Assembly (NCBI GenBank): GCA_012961365.1
Contig: DTZN01000300.1
Span: 1 to 9,558, forward strand
DNA: 9,558 bases
Reading direction: 5' to 3'
Source of the DNA: Hydrogenothermaceae bacterium
Lineage (GTDB): Bacteria; Aquificota; Aquificia; Aquificales; Hydrogenothermaceae
Shown here piece by piece: positions 1 through 7,455 of this stretch (position 1 is the stretch's first letter; the number at the start of each line of letters is the position of its first letter). Below the pieces are notes generated by a model. That model saw only the letters and a list, made by a program, of their open reading frames with translations, was not told the DNA's origin and ran no database searches. The translations under genes and the position numbers were made by a program.

Positions 1-20
1 AAAAGTTTATAAAAATTCAT
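1..20 (-). CDS. possible 5' end of a gene following grpE (partial)
   Basis: On the minus strand the grpE stop TAA is followed immediately by ATG, and the six codons left in the window read MNFYKL without a stop. A start abutting a stop also occurs at the fetB/waaA junction, so a coupled gene is plausible. No Shine-Dalgarno is obvious in the last grpE codons. A J-domain protein often begins with a similar short motif and would fit beside grpE, but six residues cannot prove that. This is a guess from position only. Confidence 0.2.
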
Positions 21-638
21 TTATGTTATGTCTTCTGTTTCTTCTTCTTCTACTGGAACTGCAACAACCACCTTAGCAGGTCTTATTACCTTTCCTTTGT
101 AGATATATCCTTTTTGTAAAACTTTTACTATTTGGTTTGGTTTATATTCATTTGTTTTATATGTATCTAAAACTTCATGTAAATTAGGGTCAAATTCTCC
201 GTTCACAATTATTTCTTGAATTCCATTATCTTGTAGAAACTTTACAAGTTGGTAATGTATCATCTGAATACCTTTAGAAAGAGCAGAAACATCATCTGAA
301 ACTTTTGCACTTTCTATTGCTTTTTCAAAGTTATCAATAATATCTAAAAGTCCCTTTACTATTTTTAGTAATCCTTCATCTTTTGCTTCTTCTTTTTCTT
401 TAATTGTTCTAACTTTAAATTTTTCAAAATCTTGCTGGAGAGTTTGGTACAAAGCACTTATCTTTTTTGCTTGTTCTTCTGTTTTTTTTAGTTTTTCTTC
501 AAGTTCTTTAAATTTTTGTTCTAAATTTTGGTTTTTCTGAGATTTTTCCTCATTTTGAGAAAATTCTGTCATTTCTTGCTTATCTTTTTTTTCTTCTGTT
601 TTAGCTTTTGTTTTTTCATTTTTATTTTGTTCTTCCAT
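21..638 (-). CDS. grpE: GrpE, nucleotide exchange factor of DnaK
   Basis: GrpE is the cytoplasmic co-chaperone that drives ADP release from DnaK; it works as a dimer and in thermophiles can act as a thermosensor. The 205-residue protein has a charged, low-complexity N-terminus (residues 1-38, Lys/Glu/Gln), a long coiled-coil helix (about 39-100) and the C-terminal beta domain. Signature features are GIQMIHYQL (about 123-131), the GEFDPNLHE segment (about 147-155), and [18 protein letters not shown] near the end. Length is normal for the family. The ATG at 638 has a GGAGG at 650-654, spaced a rather long 11 nt. A tiny in-frame reading frame, ATG GAG GAT ATG GTC TAA, overlaps that site and ends directly before the grpE ATG. 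The gap from the upstream NYN gene is 73 nt of A/T-rich sequence with no convincing promoter and no CIRCE (HrcA) inverted repeat. dnaK and hrcA are not in the window. Confidence 0.96.
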   Translation of the reverse strand: MEEQNKNEKTKAKTEEKKDKQEMTEFSQNEEKSQKNQNLEQKFKELEEKLKKTEEQAKKISALYQTLQQDFEKFKVRTIKEKEEAKDEGLLKIVKGLLDIIDNFEKAIESAKVSDDVSALSKGIQMIHYQLVKFLQDNGIQEIIVNGEFDPNLHEVLDTYKTNEYKPNQIVKVLQKGYIYKGKVIRPAKVVVAVPVEEEETEDIT

Positions 639-711
639 TTAGACCATATCCTCCATCGTGTATTATTTTTATAAAATCTGTATCAAAAATTATTATTTTT
701 CAAGTATAAAA

Positions 712-1248
712 TTATAAAAATATATCTTCACCAAATGTTGTTAAATCAATAAATTCATCAGCTTTTTCTATAAGCTCTTTAGCTGCAGTTTGTTTAAATG
801 CTGCAATTTCCACTTTAACCCCTTTTGTATGTAAATACTTAACTAAATCTGCAAAATCTCCATCACCAGTTGCTAATATGGCAACATCAACTTTTTCTGA
901 CAAGGCTATGGCATCCATTGCAATTCCCATATCCCAGTCTGCTTTTATTGTCGTCCAAAGGTTTCCATCTTCATCTAGTCTTTTAAAAATTTTTGGTTCT
1001 TTAACTTTTACTTCATATCCAATGTGCTTCAATGTGTTTATAAACCCTTTTTGGTCTACTCCTTGAAGTTTTATTAGATATGCAATTGCTCTAATTAAAA
1101 TTCTATCGTTTAAGATTTTGTGTAAAACTTTTTCAAAATCTACTTTTCTATTAAAAGCATCTCTTGCAGAATAGTATAGATTCTGAACATCTAAAAAAAC
1201 TGCAATCCTTTGATTTTTATAAACAGGATTTTCATAAGCATTGTGCAT
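712..1248 (-). CDS. NYN domain (LabA/DUF88-type) PIN-like nuclease
   Basis: This 178-residue protein is a single NYN domain, a PIN-like fold with a conserved acidic metal site, expected to cleave RNA. The landmarks are in the usual order. The first strand is RIAVFLDVQNLYYSA, with Asp20 and Asn23. The KADWDMGIAMDAI helix has Asp106. The ATGDGDFADLVKYL motif has Asp129 and Asp131. A final strand reads GVKVEIAAF. Asp20, Asp106, Asp129 and Asp131 are the likely Mg2+ ligands. The length suits the stand-alone LabA-like group, with no extra RNA-binding domain. The ATG at 1248 has a GGAG about 6 nt upstream. A TATAAT box lies 34 nt upstream, so it is probably transcribed on its own, perhaps reading on into grpE. 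The physiological substrate is unknown for most members of this group, and I do not assign one. Confidence 0.88.
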   Translation of the reverse strand: MHNAYENPVYKNQRIAVFLDVQNLYYSARDAFNRKVDFEKVLHKILNDRILIRAIAYLIKLQGVDQKGFINTLKHIGYEVKVKEPKIFKRLDEDGNLWTTIKADWDMGIAMDAIALSEKVDVAILATGDGDFADLVKYLHTKGVKVEIAAFKQTAAKELIEKADEFIDLTTFGEDIFL

Positions 1249-1281
1249 TGTTCTCTCCGATGAAGCTATATTTAACGTAAA

Positions 1282-1287
1282 ATTATA
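1282..1287 (-). promoter_or_regulatory. -10 box of the NYN nuclease gene
   Basis: A perfect TATAAT on the minus strand lies 34 nt upstream of the ATG at 1248. This would put transcription start near 1275 and give a leader of about 25 nt that includes the GGAG site. At 17-18 nt upstream I see only AT-rich sequence and no good TTGACA, so the call rests on the -10 match and the spacing to the gene. Confidence 0.4.
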
Positions 1288-1318
1288 CTAAATTTAATAA
1301 TTAAGAATATAAATGTAA

Positions 1319-1396
1319 ATTAATCACATTCTTATTGAATTATCTAGGAATAGTTTTGCATCTGTAGAGGAGGAAACTGGGAAGTTTAAAGGATAA
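1319..1396 (+). pseudogene. short coding-like relic in the waaA-NYN gap
   Basis: In a gap otherwise made of A/T-rich non-coding DNA, plus-strand positions 1337-1393 read ELSRNSFASVEEETGKFKG before a TAA at 1394-1396. The reading frame has only 25 codons and no start. The composition is clearly less A/T-rich than the flanking intergenic sequence, which suggests the tail of a lost gene, perhaps of a mobile element. TTTAAAG occurs just after it twice (1385-1391 and 1405-1411, the second copy running into waaA), 20 bp apart. I cannot assign a family. A chance open frame is the alternative. Confidence 0.2.
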
Positions 1397-1405
1397 CGCT
1401 TTGGT

Positions 1406-2575
1406 TTAAAGTAGATATTTTTTCAAGATATTTTCATAGCAATTTTTTATTCTTTCTACTTTTTCTTTTATATTAAATGAAAATTCTTTTTTTTCTATTT
1501 TTTTTATAGACTTTAAAATATCATTTTCATCTTCAATGATATAAACAAACTCTTTAAAATCTTCTAAAACTGATTTTATTTTATAGTGATTTTTTCCTAC
1601 AATTATAGGAATTCCTTTTAACAGTGCTTCTAAGGGATTATGTCCTCCTATATCTTCTATAGTTCCTCCTATAAATGCGATATTCGCATATTTGTAAGTA
1701 GAAGATAAAACTCCTAAAGTGTCTATTAAATAAACTTTTGTGTTTTTATCTACATTTTTAGTTTCAGAAAATAGTTCATATTTATGCTTAAAATTTTCTA
1801 TTAACTTTTTAGTTTCTTTTATCCTTTCTATATGCCTTGGAGCTAAAACTAATATATAATCAGGAAGATTTTTTAAAGCTTTTAATAAAATTTCTTCTTC
1901 TTTTTTGTAAGTACTACCTGCAACAATTAAATTTTTTTTGGGAAAATTTATTTGAATATCCTTTTCATCTAAAGAAGATATATATTTTAAATCTCCACAA
2001 AGAATAGTATTACACTTAGAGCATATATACTTAAACCTTTCTTCATCTTCTTTTGAACGGCAAGCTATTAATTTAAAGCTTTGTAAGATTTTTTTGTAAA
2101 ATCTTTTAAAAAATTTGTAAAATCCAAAAGATTTTTGAGAAATTCTACCATTAAATAAAAACACTGGAATTTCTAAAGATGTAATTCTTACTAAATTATA
2201 CCACAGTTCTTCTTCTAAGATTATTAAAGCTTTTGGCTTGTAAACTCTTAAAAATCTTCTAACAGAAAAAACAAAATCAAAAGGAAGTTCCCTAATAACT
2301 GCATCTGGATAAGTTTTTTGTGCATATTTTTTTCCTCTTGGTGAAGAAACAGTAATTACTACATTAAAACCTTTTTCTTTTAAAAATTTAAAGATTGGTT
2401 TTGCAGTATTTAATTCTCCTACGCTAGCACAATGTATCCATATACAGTTTTCTAGACTATCTTTGTATAAAACAAATCTTTCTTTAAATGAAAAGTCATA
2501 ACCTTTTCTTATAGCTTTAATTTTCAAAATTGGTGATAATATTAGAAAAATAAATATATATATTATGTGATACAT
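1406..2575 (-). CDS. waaA: 3-deoxy-D-manno-octulosonic acid (Kdo) transferase
   Basis: WaaA (KdtA) transfers Kdo from CMP-Kdo to the lipid A precursor on the cytoplasmic face of the inner membrane, the first step of LPS inner-core assembly. The 389-residue protein begins with one hydrophobic anchor (about 2-17). The N-terminal Rossmann domain follows, with IHCASVGEL (47-55), where Glu54 matches the catalytic glutamate of the family. EEELW (121-125) and FNGRIS (141-146) are also present. The C-terminal GT-B domain has CGDLKY (193-198), AGSTYKKEEE (219-228), LAPRH (244-248), FIGGT (301-305) and GGHNPLEA (310-317), which bind CMP-Kdo. The common AGSTH version of the loop has Tyr instead of His. 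The protein is somewhat shorter than the roughly 425-residue enterobacterial enzyme. The ATG abuts the fetB stop (TAAATG), with AGAGGA just upstream, so translation is probably coupled. It shows that the organism makes LPS. Confidence 0.95.
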   Translation of the reverse strand: MYHIIYIFIFLILSPILKIKAIRKGYDFSFKERFVLYKDSLENCIWIHCASVGELNTAKPIFKFLKEKGFNVVITVSSPRGKKYAQKTYPDAVIRELPFDFVFSVRRFLRVYKPKALIILEEELWYNLVRITSLEIPVFLFNGRISQKSFGFYKFFKRFYKKILQSFKLIACRSKEDEERFKYICSKCNTILCGDLKYISSLDEKDIQINFPKKNLIVAGSTYKKEEEILLKALKNLPDYILVLAPRHIERIKETKKLIENFKHKYELFSETKNVDKNTKVYLIDTLGVLSSTYKYANIAFIGGTIEDIGGHNPLEALLKGIPIIVGKNHYKIKSVLEDFKEFVYIIEDENDILKSIKKIEKKEFSFNIKEKVERIKNCYENILKKYLL

Positions 2576-3322
2576 TTATTCCTCTTTCTGTGAAACTGCA
2601 GTTTTAAAAATTTCGTAATATACAAAATTAAGTGTTATTATGGCAGTAAAAAGTGCAACGGAAACCATCATATACATAATTGCAAGCTGGTAAGAAACAG
2701 CTTCTAAAGGCTTAGCTCCTGCCAAAAGCATACCTGTTGTTATTCCAGGGATATGTATTATTCCAACAGTCTGGAGATTATTTATTGTTGGAATTAATGC
2801 AGATTTTATACTTTGCTTTTTCATAATATAAAGTGCTTGTTTCAATGTAGCTCCTAGGGCAATAATATTTTCAATAACATCTATTTTACTTCCAATTTCT
2901 CCTTTAAATCTATCTACTGTAAGAGTGTAAACATTTAGAGAGTTTCCAATAATCATTCCACCAACAGGAATTATTTCGTTGGGTTTAAAAGAAATGATTT
3001 TTATTGCTATGAGAGAAAACAACACTAAAAATGAAGATAATCCAATGGAAACTACTGCTTTTAAATAACCATTTTCTACTAAATTTACTCTTTTTTGAGC
3101 TGTCCAACTTGCAAAAACTATCATAAGACATAGTATTAAAATTAAACCAATTGGATTATCTATCTTGAAAACATAATGAAGTGTATAACCAAGAATTAAA
3201 AGTTGAATAAAAGCTCTTATTGAAGAATATAATAACTCTTTTTCAACGCCAAGTTTTTCTTTAAATGAATAATAAAGGGCAATAAGGATTAGCACATATG
3301 AAAGTATAAATTTAAATTCCAT
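2576..3322 (-). CDS. fetB: UPF0014/FetB-family membrane permease (putative iron/metal exporter)
   Basis: This is an inner-membrane permease of the UPF0014 family, whose characterised member FetB works with the ATPase FetA in iron export and oxidative-stress resistance in E. coli. The 248-residue protein has about seven hydrophobic segments (about 4-20, 37-53, 57-71, 86-110, 118-135, 182-200, 210-235). It has both family signatures: GGMIIGNSLN (121-130) and the stretch from PTINNLQTVG to the LLAGAKP segment (178-205). Length is normal. No fetA-like ATPase gene is adjacent, which is unusual; the partner may be encoded elsewhere. It is the first gene of a two-gene unit with waaA. The ATG at 3322 has an AGGA about 10 nt upstream. 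I see no strong promoter in the preceding A/T-rich DNA. The substrate is inferred from the family only. Confidence 0.88.
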   Translation of the reverse strand: MEFKFILSYVLILIALYYSFKEKLGVEKELLYSSIRAFIQLLILGYTLHYVFKIDNPIGLILILCLMIVFASWTAQKRVNLVENGYLKAVVSIGLSSFLVLFSLIAIKIISFKPNEIIPVGGMIIGNSLNVYTLTVDRFKGEIGSKIDVIENIIALGATLKQALYIMKKQSIKSALIPTINNLQTVGIIHIPGITTGMLLAGAKPLEAVSYQLAIMYMMVSVALFTAIITLNFVYYEIFKTAVSQKEE

Positions 3323-3391
3323 CTGTATATTTTCCTATTTATTACCTACTAATGTAATATTAATTTAAAAATTCTTTCCACCTAAATATGC

Positions 3392-3631
3392 TTGTTTTTT
3401 TCACACCATAATAAAAAGGTATATATAAGAATGTCAAGAAAAGTAAAAACGAAATTTAAAAATATATTTAAACAATATAACAACACAAATTATACTAGAC
3501 GAGCATTCAAGAAGTTGGTAAGACTTTTTAACTATTTAAAAAGTAGCAATGGACTACCTATCAGTTATAAGGCTTACACTAAGTCAGCTAATTTCCTATG
3601 AAGCTCTTGACTAAAGTCAAGGATAGTTCAC
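3392..3631 (+). mobile_element. decayed IS200/IS605 (TnpB-type) remnant
   Basis: This interval fills most of the 294-nt gap between fetB and the MBL gene. It ends in a sequence with the layout of IS200/IS605-family right ends: GAAGCTC, a short hairpin, then GGATAGTTCAC. Just before it, plus-strand frames read in pieces. One runs from a TTG at 3392 (or an ATG at 3431) to 3601 and is Lys/Arg-rich (for example YTRRAFKKLVRLFNYLKSS). Another, from 3549, ends in RLTLSQLISYEALD with a stop inside the hairpin at 3610-3612, the position where TnpB reading frames often end. The two would join by adding one A in the A run at 3537-3541. No catalytic motif of TnpA or TnpB remains and no left end was found. 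It is probably an inactive relic. The 69-codon frame could instead be a small unknown gene, but I think that is less likely. Confidence 0.45.
3599..3631 (+). mobile_element. right-end hairpin of the IS200/IS605 remnant
   Basis: CTTGAC (3606-3611), loop TAAA and GTCAAG (3616-3621) form a 6-bp stem, 7 bp if the T3605-G3622 wobble is counted. GATAGTTCAC follows, ending at 3631. Subterminal hairpins followed by TTCAC-like cleavage sequences are typical of TnpB-carrying IS200/IS605 elements. In active elements this end is also the 3' scaffold of the omega RNA (reRNA), whose guide is the flank beginning here at 3632. On the minus strand the same bases encode the last residues and the stop of the MBL hydrolase. 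Confidence 0.5.
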
Positions 3632-4510
3632 TAATGTATTAGGAACTATAACTTTTGCTTTGCTTTTTATACCCTTCTTATTAGCTTCTTCTAAGAATTT
3701 GTTTAAAGGAGCTTCCACCTTAATAAATTTTGGAAATGTATGATATGTTCCAAAATGTATAGGAATTATGTATTTAGCATTTAAATCTATGAAAGCTTTT
3801 ACAGTCTCTTGAGGGTTCATATGAACGTTTTTTAGCAGAAGTCTTGGCTCATATCCTCCAATAGGCAAAAATGCAAAATCTATTTTGAATTTTTCCCCAT
3901 ATTCTTTATATCCTTCAAAATATGCACTATCTCCTCCAAAATAAAATGTAGTTCCTTTTATATCTATTAGATAACTACTAACTTCTGTATTTGGGAATAG
4001 TAGAGACCTTCCTTTGTTGTGCTTTACTGGAAGTGATAATACATTAAAATTTTTATCCTCATAACTTTTCCAATGGGAAAGTTCTATTTTCTCTAAAAAT
4101 TGCATATTTCCCAAAACCCTTTTTGTGTTTTCTGGAAGAAGTATTTTTGCGTTTCTGTTTAATCTTCTTAATGTTCTTAAATCCAAATGGTCATAATGGG
4201 CATGGGATATAAGAATATAATCCATTTGTGGAAGTATTTGGGGTAATATAGCAGGTTCTTGTCTTTTTATACCAAAAATATGTGGACTTAAAAATGGGTC
4301 TGTTAGTATCTTTATCCCTTCATAATATATAAAGAAGGTTGAATGCCCTAAATTAGCTATAAAATTTTTCTTTTTTTGGAGATTTTCCTTTATCTGCTTA
4401 TATATAACACTATTTTCATCTAAATAAAAATTTCTATGTAAAGCATATCCTCTATTTATTTTGTTTTTCGAGCTGTTTAGCTTCTTCCCAATATTTATCC
4501 ATTTCTTCAA
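3617..4510 (-). CDS. MBL-fold metal-dependent hydrolase (UlaG/NAPE-PLD-like, COG2220 type)
   Basis: This is a cytoplasmic metallo-beta-lactamase-fold hydrolase with an intact two-metal site. It has an early HSTFFI strand (56-61), TDPFLSP (70-76), SHAHYDHLD (102-110; His103, His105, Asp107, His108), PVKH (161-164), FYFGGDSAYF (189-198; Asp194), GGYEPR with HMNP (His230), and IPIHFGTYH (His252). The NAPE-PLD/UlaG-like group fits best, but the substrate cannot be told. The only usable start is TTG at 4510, with AGAGGA 8 nt upstream. This gives 297 residues and a 59-nt overlap with the end of mazG; no ATG, GTG or TTG lies between there and the conserved core. The last residues (VNYP) and the TGA lie in the transposon-like right end, so the native C-terminus may have been replaced by an insertion. 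Confidence 0.85.
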   Translation of the reverse strand: MKKWINIGKKLNSSKNKINRGYALHRNFYLDENSVIYKQIKENLQKKKNFIANLGHSTFFIYYEGIKILTDPFLSPHIFGIKRQEPAILPQILPQMDYILISHAHYDHLDLRTLRRLNRNAKILLPENTKRVLGNMQFLEKIELSHWKSYEDKNFNVLSLPVKHNKGRSLLFPNTEVSSYLIDIKGTTFYFGGDSAYFEGYKEYGEKFKIDFAFLPIGGYEPRLLLKNVHMNPQETVKAFIDLNAKYIIPIHFGTYHTFPKFIKVEAPLNKFLEEANKKGIKSKAKVIVPNTLVNYP

Positions 4511-5230
4511 GATGCATTTCCTCTAATGATTTACCAAGTTTTTTTGCTTTTTTTTCAATATATTGAAATCTACTAACCATTCTATCTGTTGCTTCATGTA
4601 AAGCTTCTTCAGGGTCTATCCCTAAATGTCTACCAAGATTTACAAGGGCTATAAGTATATCTCCAAATTCATGTTTCAATTCCTGTTTTGTTTTTGCTTC
4701 TTTTAGTTCCTGAATTTCTTCTTTTACCTTATCAAGAATTAAATCTGTATCTGTCCAATCAAAACCAACTTTTGCAGCTTTTTTTGAACTTTTGTAGCTC
4801 TCATTAAAGCTGGCATTCTTTTTGGTATTCCATCTAGTATAGATTTTCTATTTTTTTCTTTTTGCTTTAACTTATCCCATTGATTTAAAACTTCCTCCAC
4901 ATCTTTTATCTGTTTTTCTCCAAAAACATGAGGGTGTCTGTATATTAGTTTATCTATTAGATATTTAATTACATCATTTATATCAAAACTTCCTTCGTCT
5001 TTTTTTATTTGGCTATGGAAAACTACCTGAAGTAAAACATCTCCAAGTTCTTCTATCATTTCTTTATTGTTGTTTTCCTCAATAGCCTCAAGTAACTCAT
5101 ATGCTTCTTCTATTAGATTTTTCTTTATAGACTGGTTTGTTTGCTCCCTATCCCATGGACATTCTTTTCTAAGTTTTGCAACTATATCAATAAGTCTTTG
5201 GAAATTTTTACCTTCTTCTCTACATTCCAT
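4452..5230 (-). CDS. mazG: MazG nucleoside triphosphate pyrophosphohydrolase, interrupted by a -1 frameshift
   Basis: MazG hydrolyses (d)NTPs to NMP and pyrophosphate, cleaning the nucleotide pool. The ATG at 5230 has GAGG about 7 nt upstream and lies 11 nt after serS. The first frame gives 163 residues: an N-terminal MazG domain with CPWDREQT (24-31), EEAYELLEAIEE (41-52) and EELGDVLLQVVFHSQ (60-74), then RATKVQKK. It then reads a foreign tail (LQKLVLIGQIQI) to a TAA at 4739-4741. A -1 shift at AAAAAAG (4778-4784) continues KKAAKVGFDWTDT, then EEIQE (171-175), then HEFGD (187-191), and ends at 4452. The rejoined protein has 259 residues, the usual length, with both metal motifs of the catalytic C-terminal domain (EExxE, 12-residue gap, ExxD). 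Possible causes are programmed frameshifting, slippage on the A7 tract, a real null mutation, or a one-base sequence error. The gene identity is certain; its functional state is not. Confidence 0.88.
4778..4784 (-). promoter_or_regulatory. A AAA AAG -1 slippery heptamer in mazG
   Basis: On the minus strand, codons 149-151 of mazG are CAA AAA AAG. In this frame the last seven bases are A AAA AAG, the same heptamer used in E. coli dnaX. A one-base backward slip resumes at GCT GCA AAA GTT GGT, which is exactly the conserved MazG frame. A weak hairpin (CAAAA, loop GTTGG, TTTTG) follows 3 nt downstream. Upstream there is only a poor GAGAG, about 13 nt away. Stimulators are therefore weak or absent. 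Confidence 0.5.
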
Positions 5231-5241
5231 TTCTATCCTCT

Positions 5242-6550
<1,309 letters not shown>

Positions 6551-7396
6551 ATGGAAAACATGGATAGGATTTTCTTAAGAAAAAAGCTTGAAGAATTTTA
6601 TTTAGAAGATATAGGGTATAGTGATATAACTACAGATAACCTAAAAACAGATAAAAAAATTTTAGCAGTTATAGTTGCTAAAGAAAATGCTATTTTAGCT
6701 GGATTAGATTTTGTAAAGGAAGTTTTTTTTCTGGTAGATGATTCTTTAAATATAGAAAACTTGAAAAAAGACGGTGAAGAGGTAAAAAAAGGAGAAACAG
6801 TATTTAAGATAGAAGGAAGTGGAAAATCTATACTAAAAGGGGAAAGACTAGCACTGAATATACTCCAAAGGCTCTCAGGAATTGCAACAAAAACAAAAAA
6901 ATTTGTAAAAATTCTTGAAGGTTCAAACATAAAACTACTGGATACTAGAAAAACAACTCCTGGATTTAGAGCATTTGAAAAATATGCAGTTAAAGTTGGT
7001 GGAGGATATAACCATAGGTTTGCTCTTTATGATATGGTGATGATAAAAGATAATCATATAGTTCTTGCTGGTAGTATAAAAGAAGCAGTTAGCCAGATAA
7101 GAAAAAAAGTTTCTCCAATGATAAAAATAGAGGTTGAGGTTTCTAATTTTTATCAGTTAAAAGAAGCAATAGAAGAAAATGTTGATATTATTATGTTGGA
7201 TAATATGAGTTTAGAAGACATAAAAAAAGCAATTAAAATAGTAAAATCTAAAAATACAAATATAAAAATAGAAGTTTCAGGTAATATCACAGAAGAAAAA
7301 TTAGAAAAGATTAAAAATTTAGATATAGACTTTGTATCTTCTGGGGCATTAATACACTCAAGTAGATGGATAGATTTTAGTTTACAGTTTACATAA
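6551..7396 (+). CDS. nadC: nicotinate-nucleotide pyrophosphorylase (quinolinate phosphoribosyltransferase)
   Basis: NadC converts quinolinate and PRPP to nicotinate mononucleotide, CO2 and pyrophosphate in de novo NAD synthesis. The 281-residue protein has the N-terminal open-sandwich domain (about 1-115, with GERLALNILQRLSG at 97-110) and the alpha/beta barrel. The active-site loop is complete: LDTRKTTPGFR (130-140), GGGYNHRFALYDMVMIKDNH (150-169; His155, Arg156, Lys166), IEVEV (193-197), DIIMLDNMS (212-220; Asp217) and EVSGNI (241-246). Length is normal. ATG at 6551 and ATG at 6560 are both possible starts. The first has no Shine-Dalgarno and lies about 6 nt from the inferred transcription start. 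The second has a weak GGAAA upstream and gives 278 residues. It is the only well-supported gene on the plus strand and converges on thrS. nadA and nadB are not in the window. Confidence 0.96.
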   Translation: MENMDRIFLRKKLEEFYLEDIGYSDITTDNLKTDKKILAVIVAKENAILAGLDFVKEVFFLVDDSLNIENLKKDGEEVKKGETVFKIEGSGKSILKGERLALNILQRLSGIATKTKKFVKILEGSNIKLLDTRKTTPGFRAFEKYAVKVGGGYNHRFALYDMVMIKDNHIVLAGSIKEAVSQIRKKVSPMIKIEVEVSNFYQLKEAIEENVDIIMLDNMSLEDIKKAIKIVKSKNTNIKIEVSGNITEEKLEKIKNLDIDFVSSGALIHSSRWIDFSLQFT

Positions 7397-7410
7397 TAAA
7401 GGGAAAAAGG

Positions 7411-7455
7411 CAAAGTGGAGCTATTTAGATATGGCTCCTACCTTGAAAAGTTTTT
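7411..7455. terminator. intrinsic terminator between convergent nadC and thrS
   Basis: GGAGC (7417-7421) pairs with GCTCC (7434-7438). The stem extends inward by three pairs, including one T-G wobble, around a 6-nt loop. It also extends outward (CAAAGT with ACCTTG) with one mismatch and a one-base bulge. On the plus strand TTTTT follows at 7451-7455, 5 nt after the stem. On the minus strand CCTTTTTCCC follows. The symmetric structure can therefore end nadC transcripts and, less well, thrS transcripts. Confidence 0.65.

Noticed and set aside
660..686. TTGATA and TAATAC as a grpE promoter
   Set aside because: The spacing is only 15 nt and transcription would start on top of the GGAGG ribosome site, leaving no usable leader.
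1385..1411. Two TTTAAAG copies as a remnant CRISPR repeat
   Set aside because: There are only two short copies 20 bp apart, the second inside the end of waaA, with no repeat of 25-37 bp, no spacer series and no cas gene.
3392..3601. A stand-alone small basic protein gene (TTG or ATG start) as a real CDS
   Set aside because: It lacks a convincing ribosome site and runs up to a transposon-like right end. An alternative frame fits the tail of a tnpB-like gene better. I annotated the interval as a decayed mobile element, while noting that a small gene cannot be excluded.
4771..4776. Strong stimulatory structure downstream of the mazG slippery site
   Set aside because: Only a 5-bp, mostly A-U hairpin can be drawn, and no pseudoknot is evident, so I do not claim a proven recoding signal.
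6598..6930. Open minus-strand frame of 110 codons opposite nadC
   Set aside because: It lies wholly inside nadC, whose active-site motifs are intact, and its composition is that of an antisense shadow.
7153..7413. Open minus-strand frame of 86 codons at the nadC 3' end
   Set aside because: It overlaps conserved nadC codons and the terminator stem; it has no recognisable domain or ribosome site.
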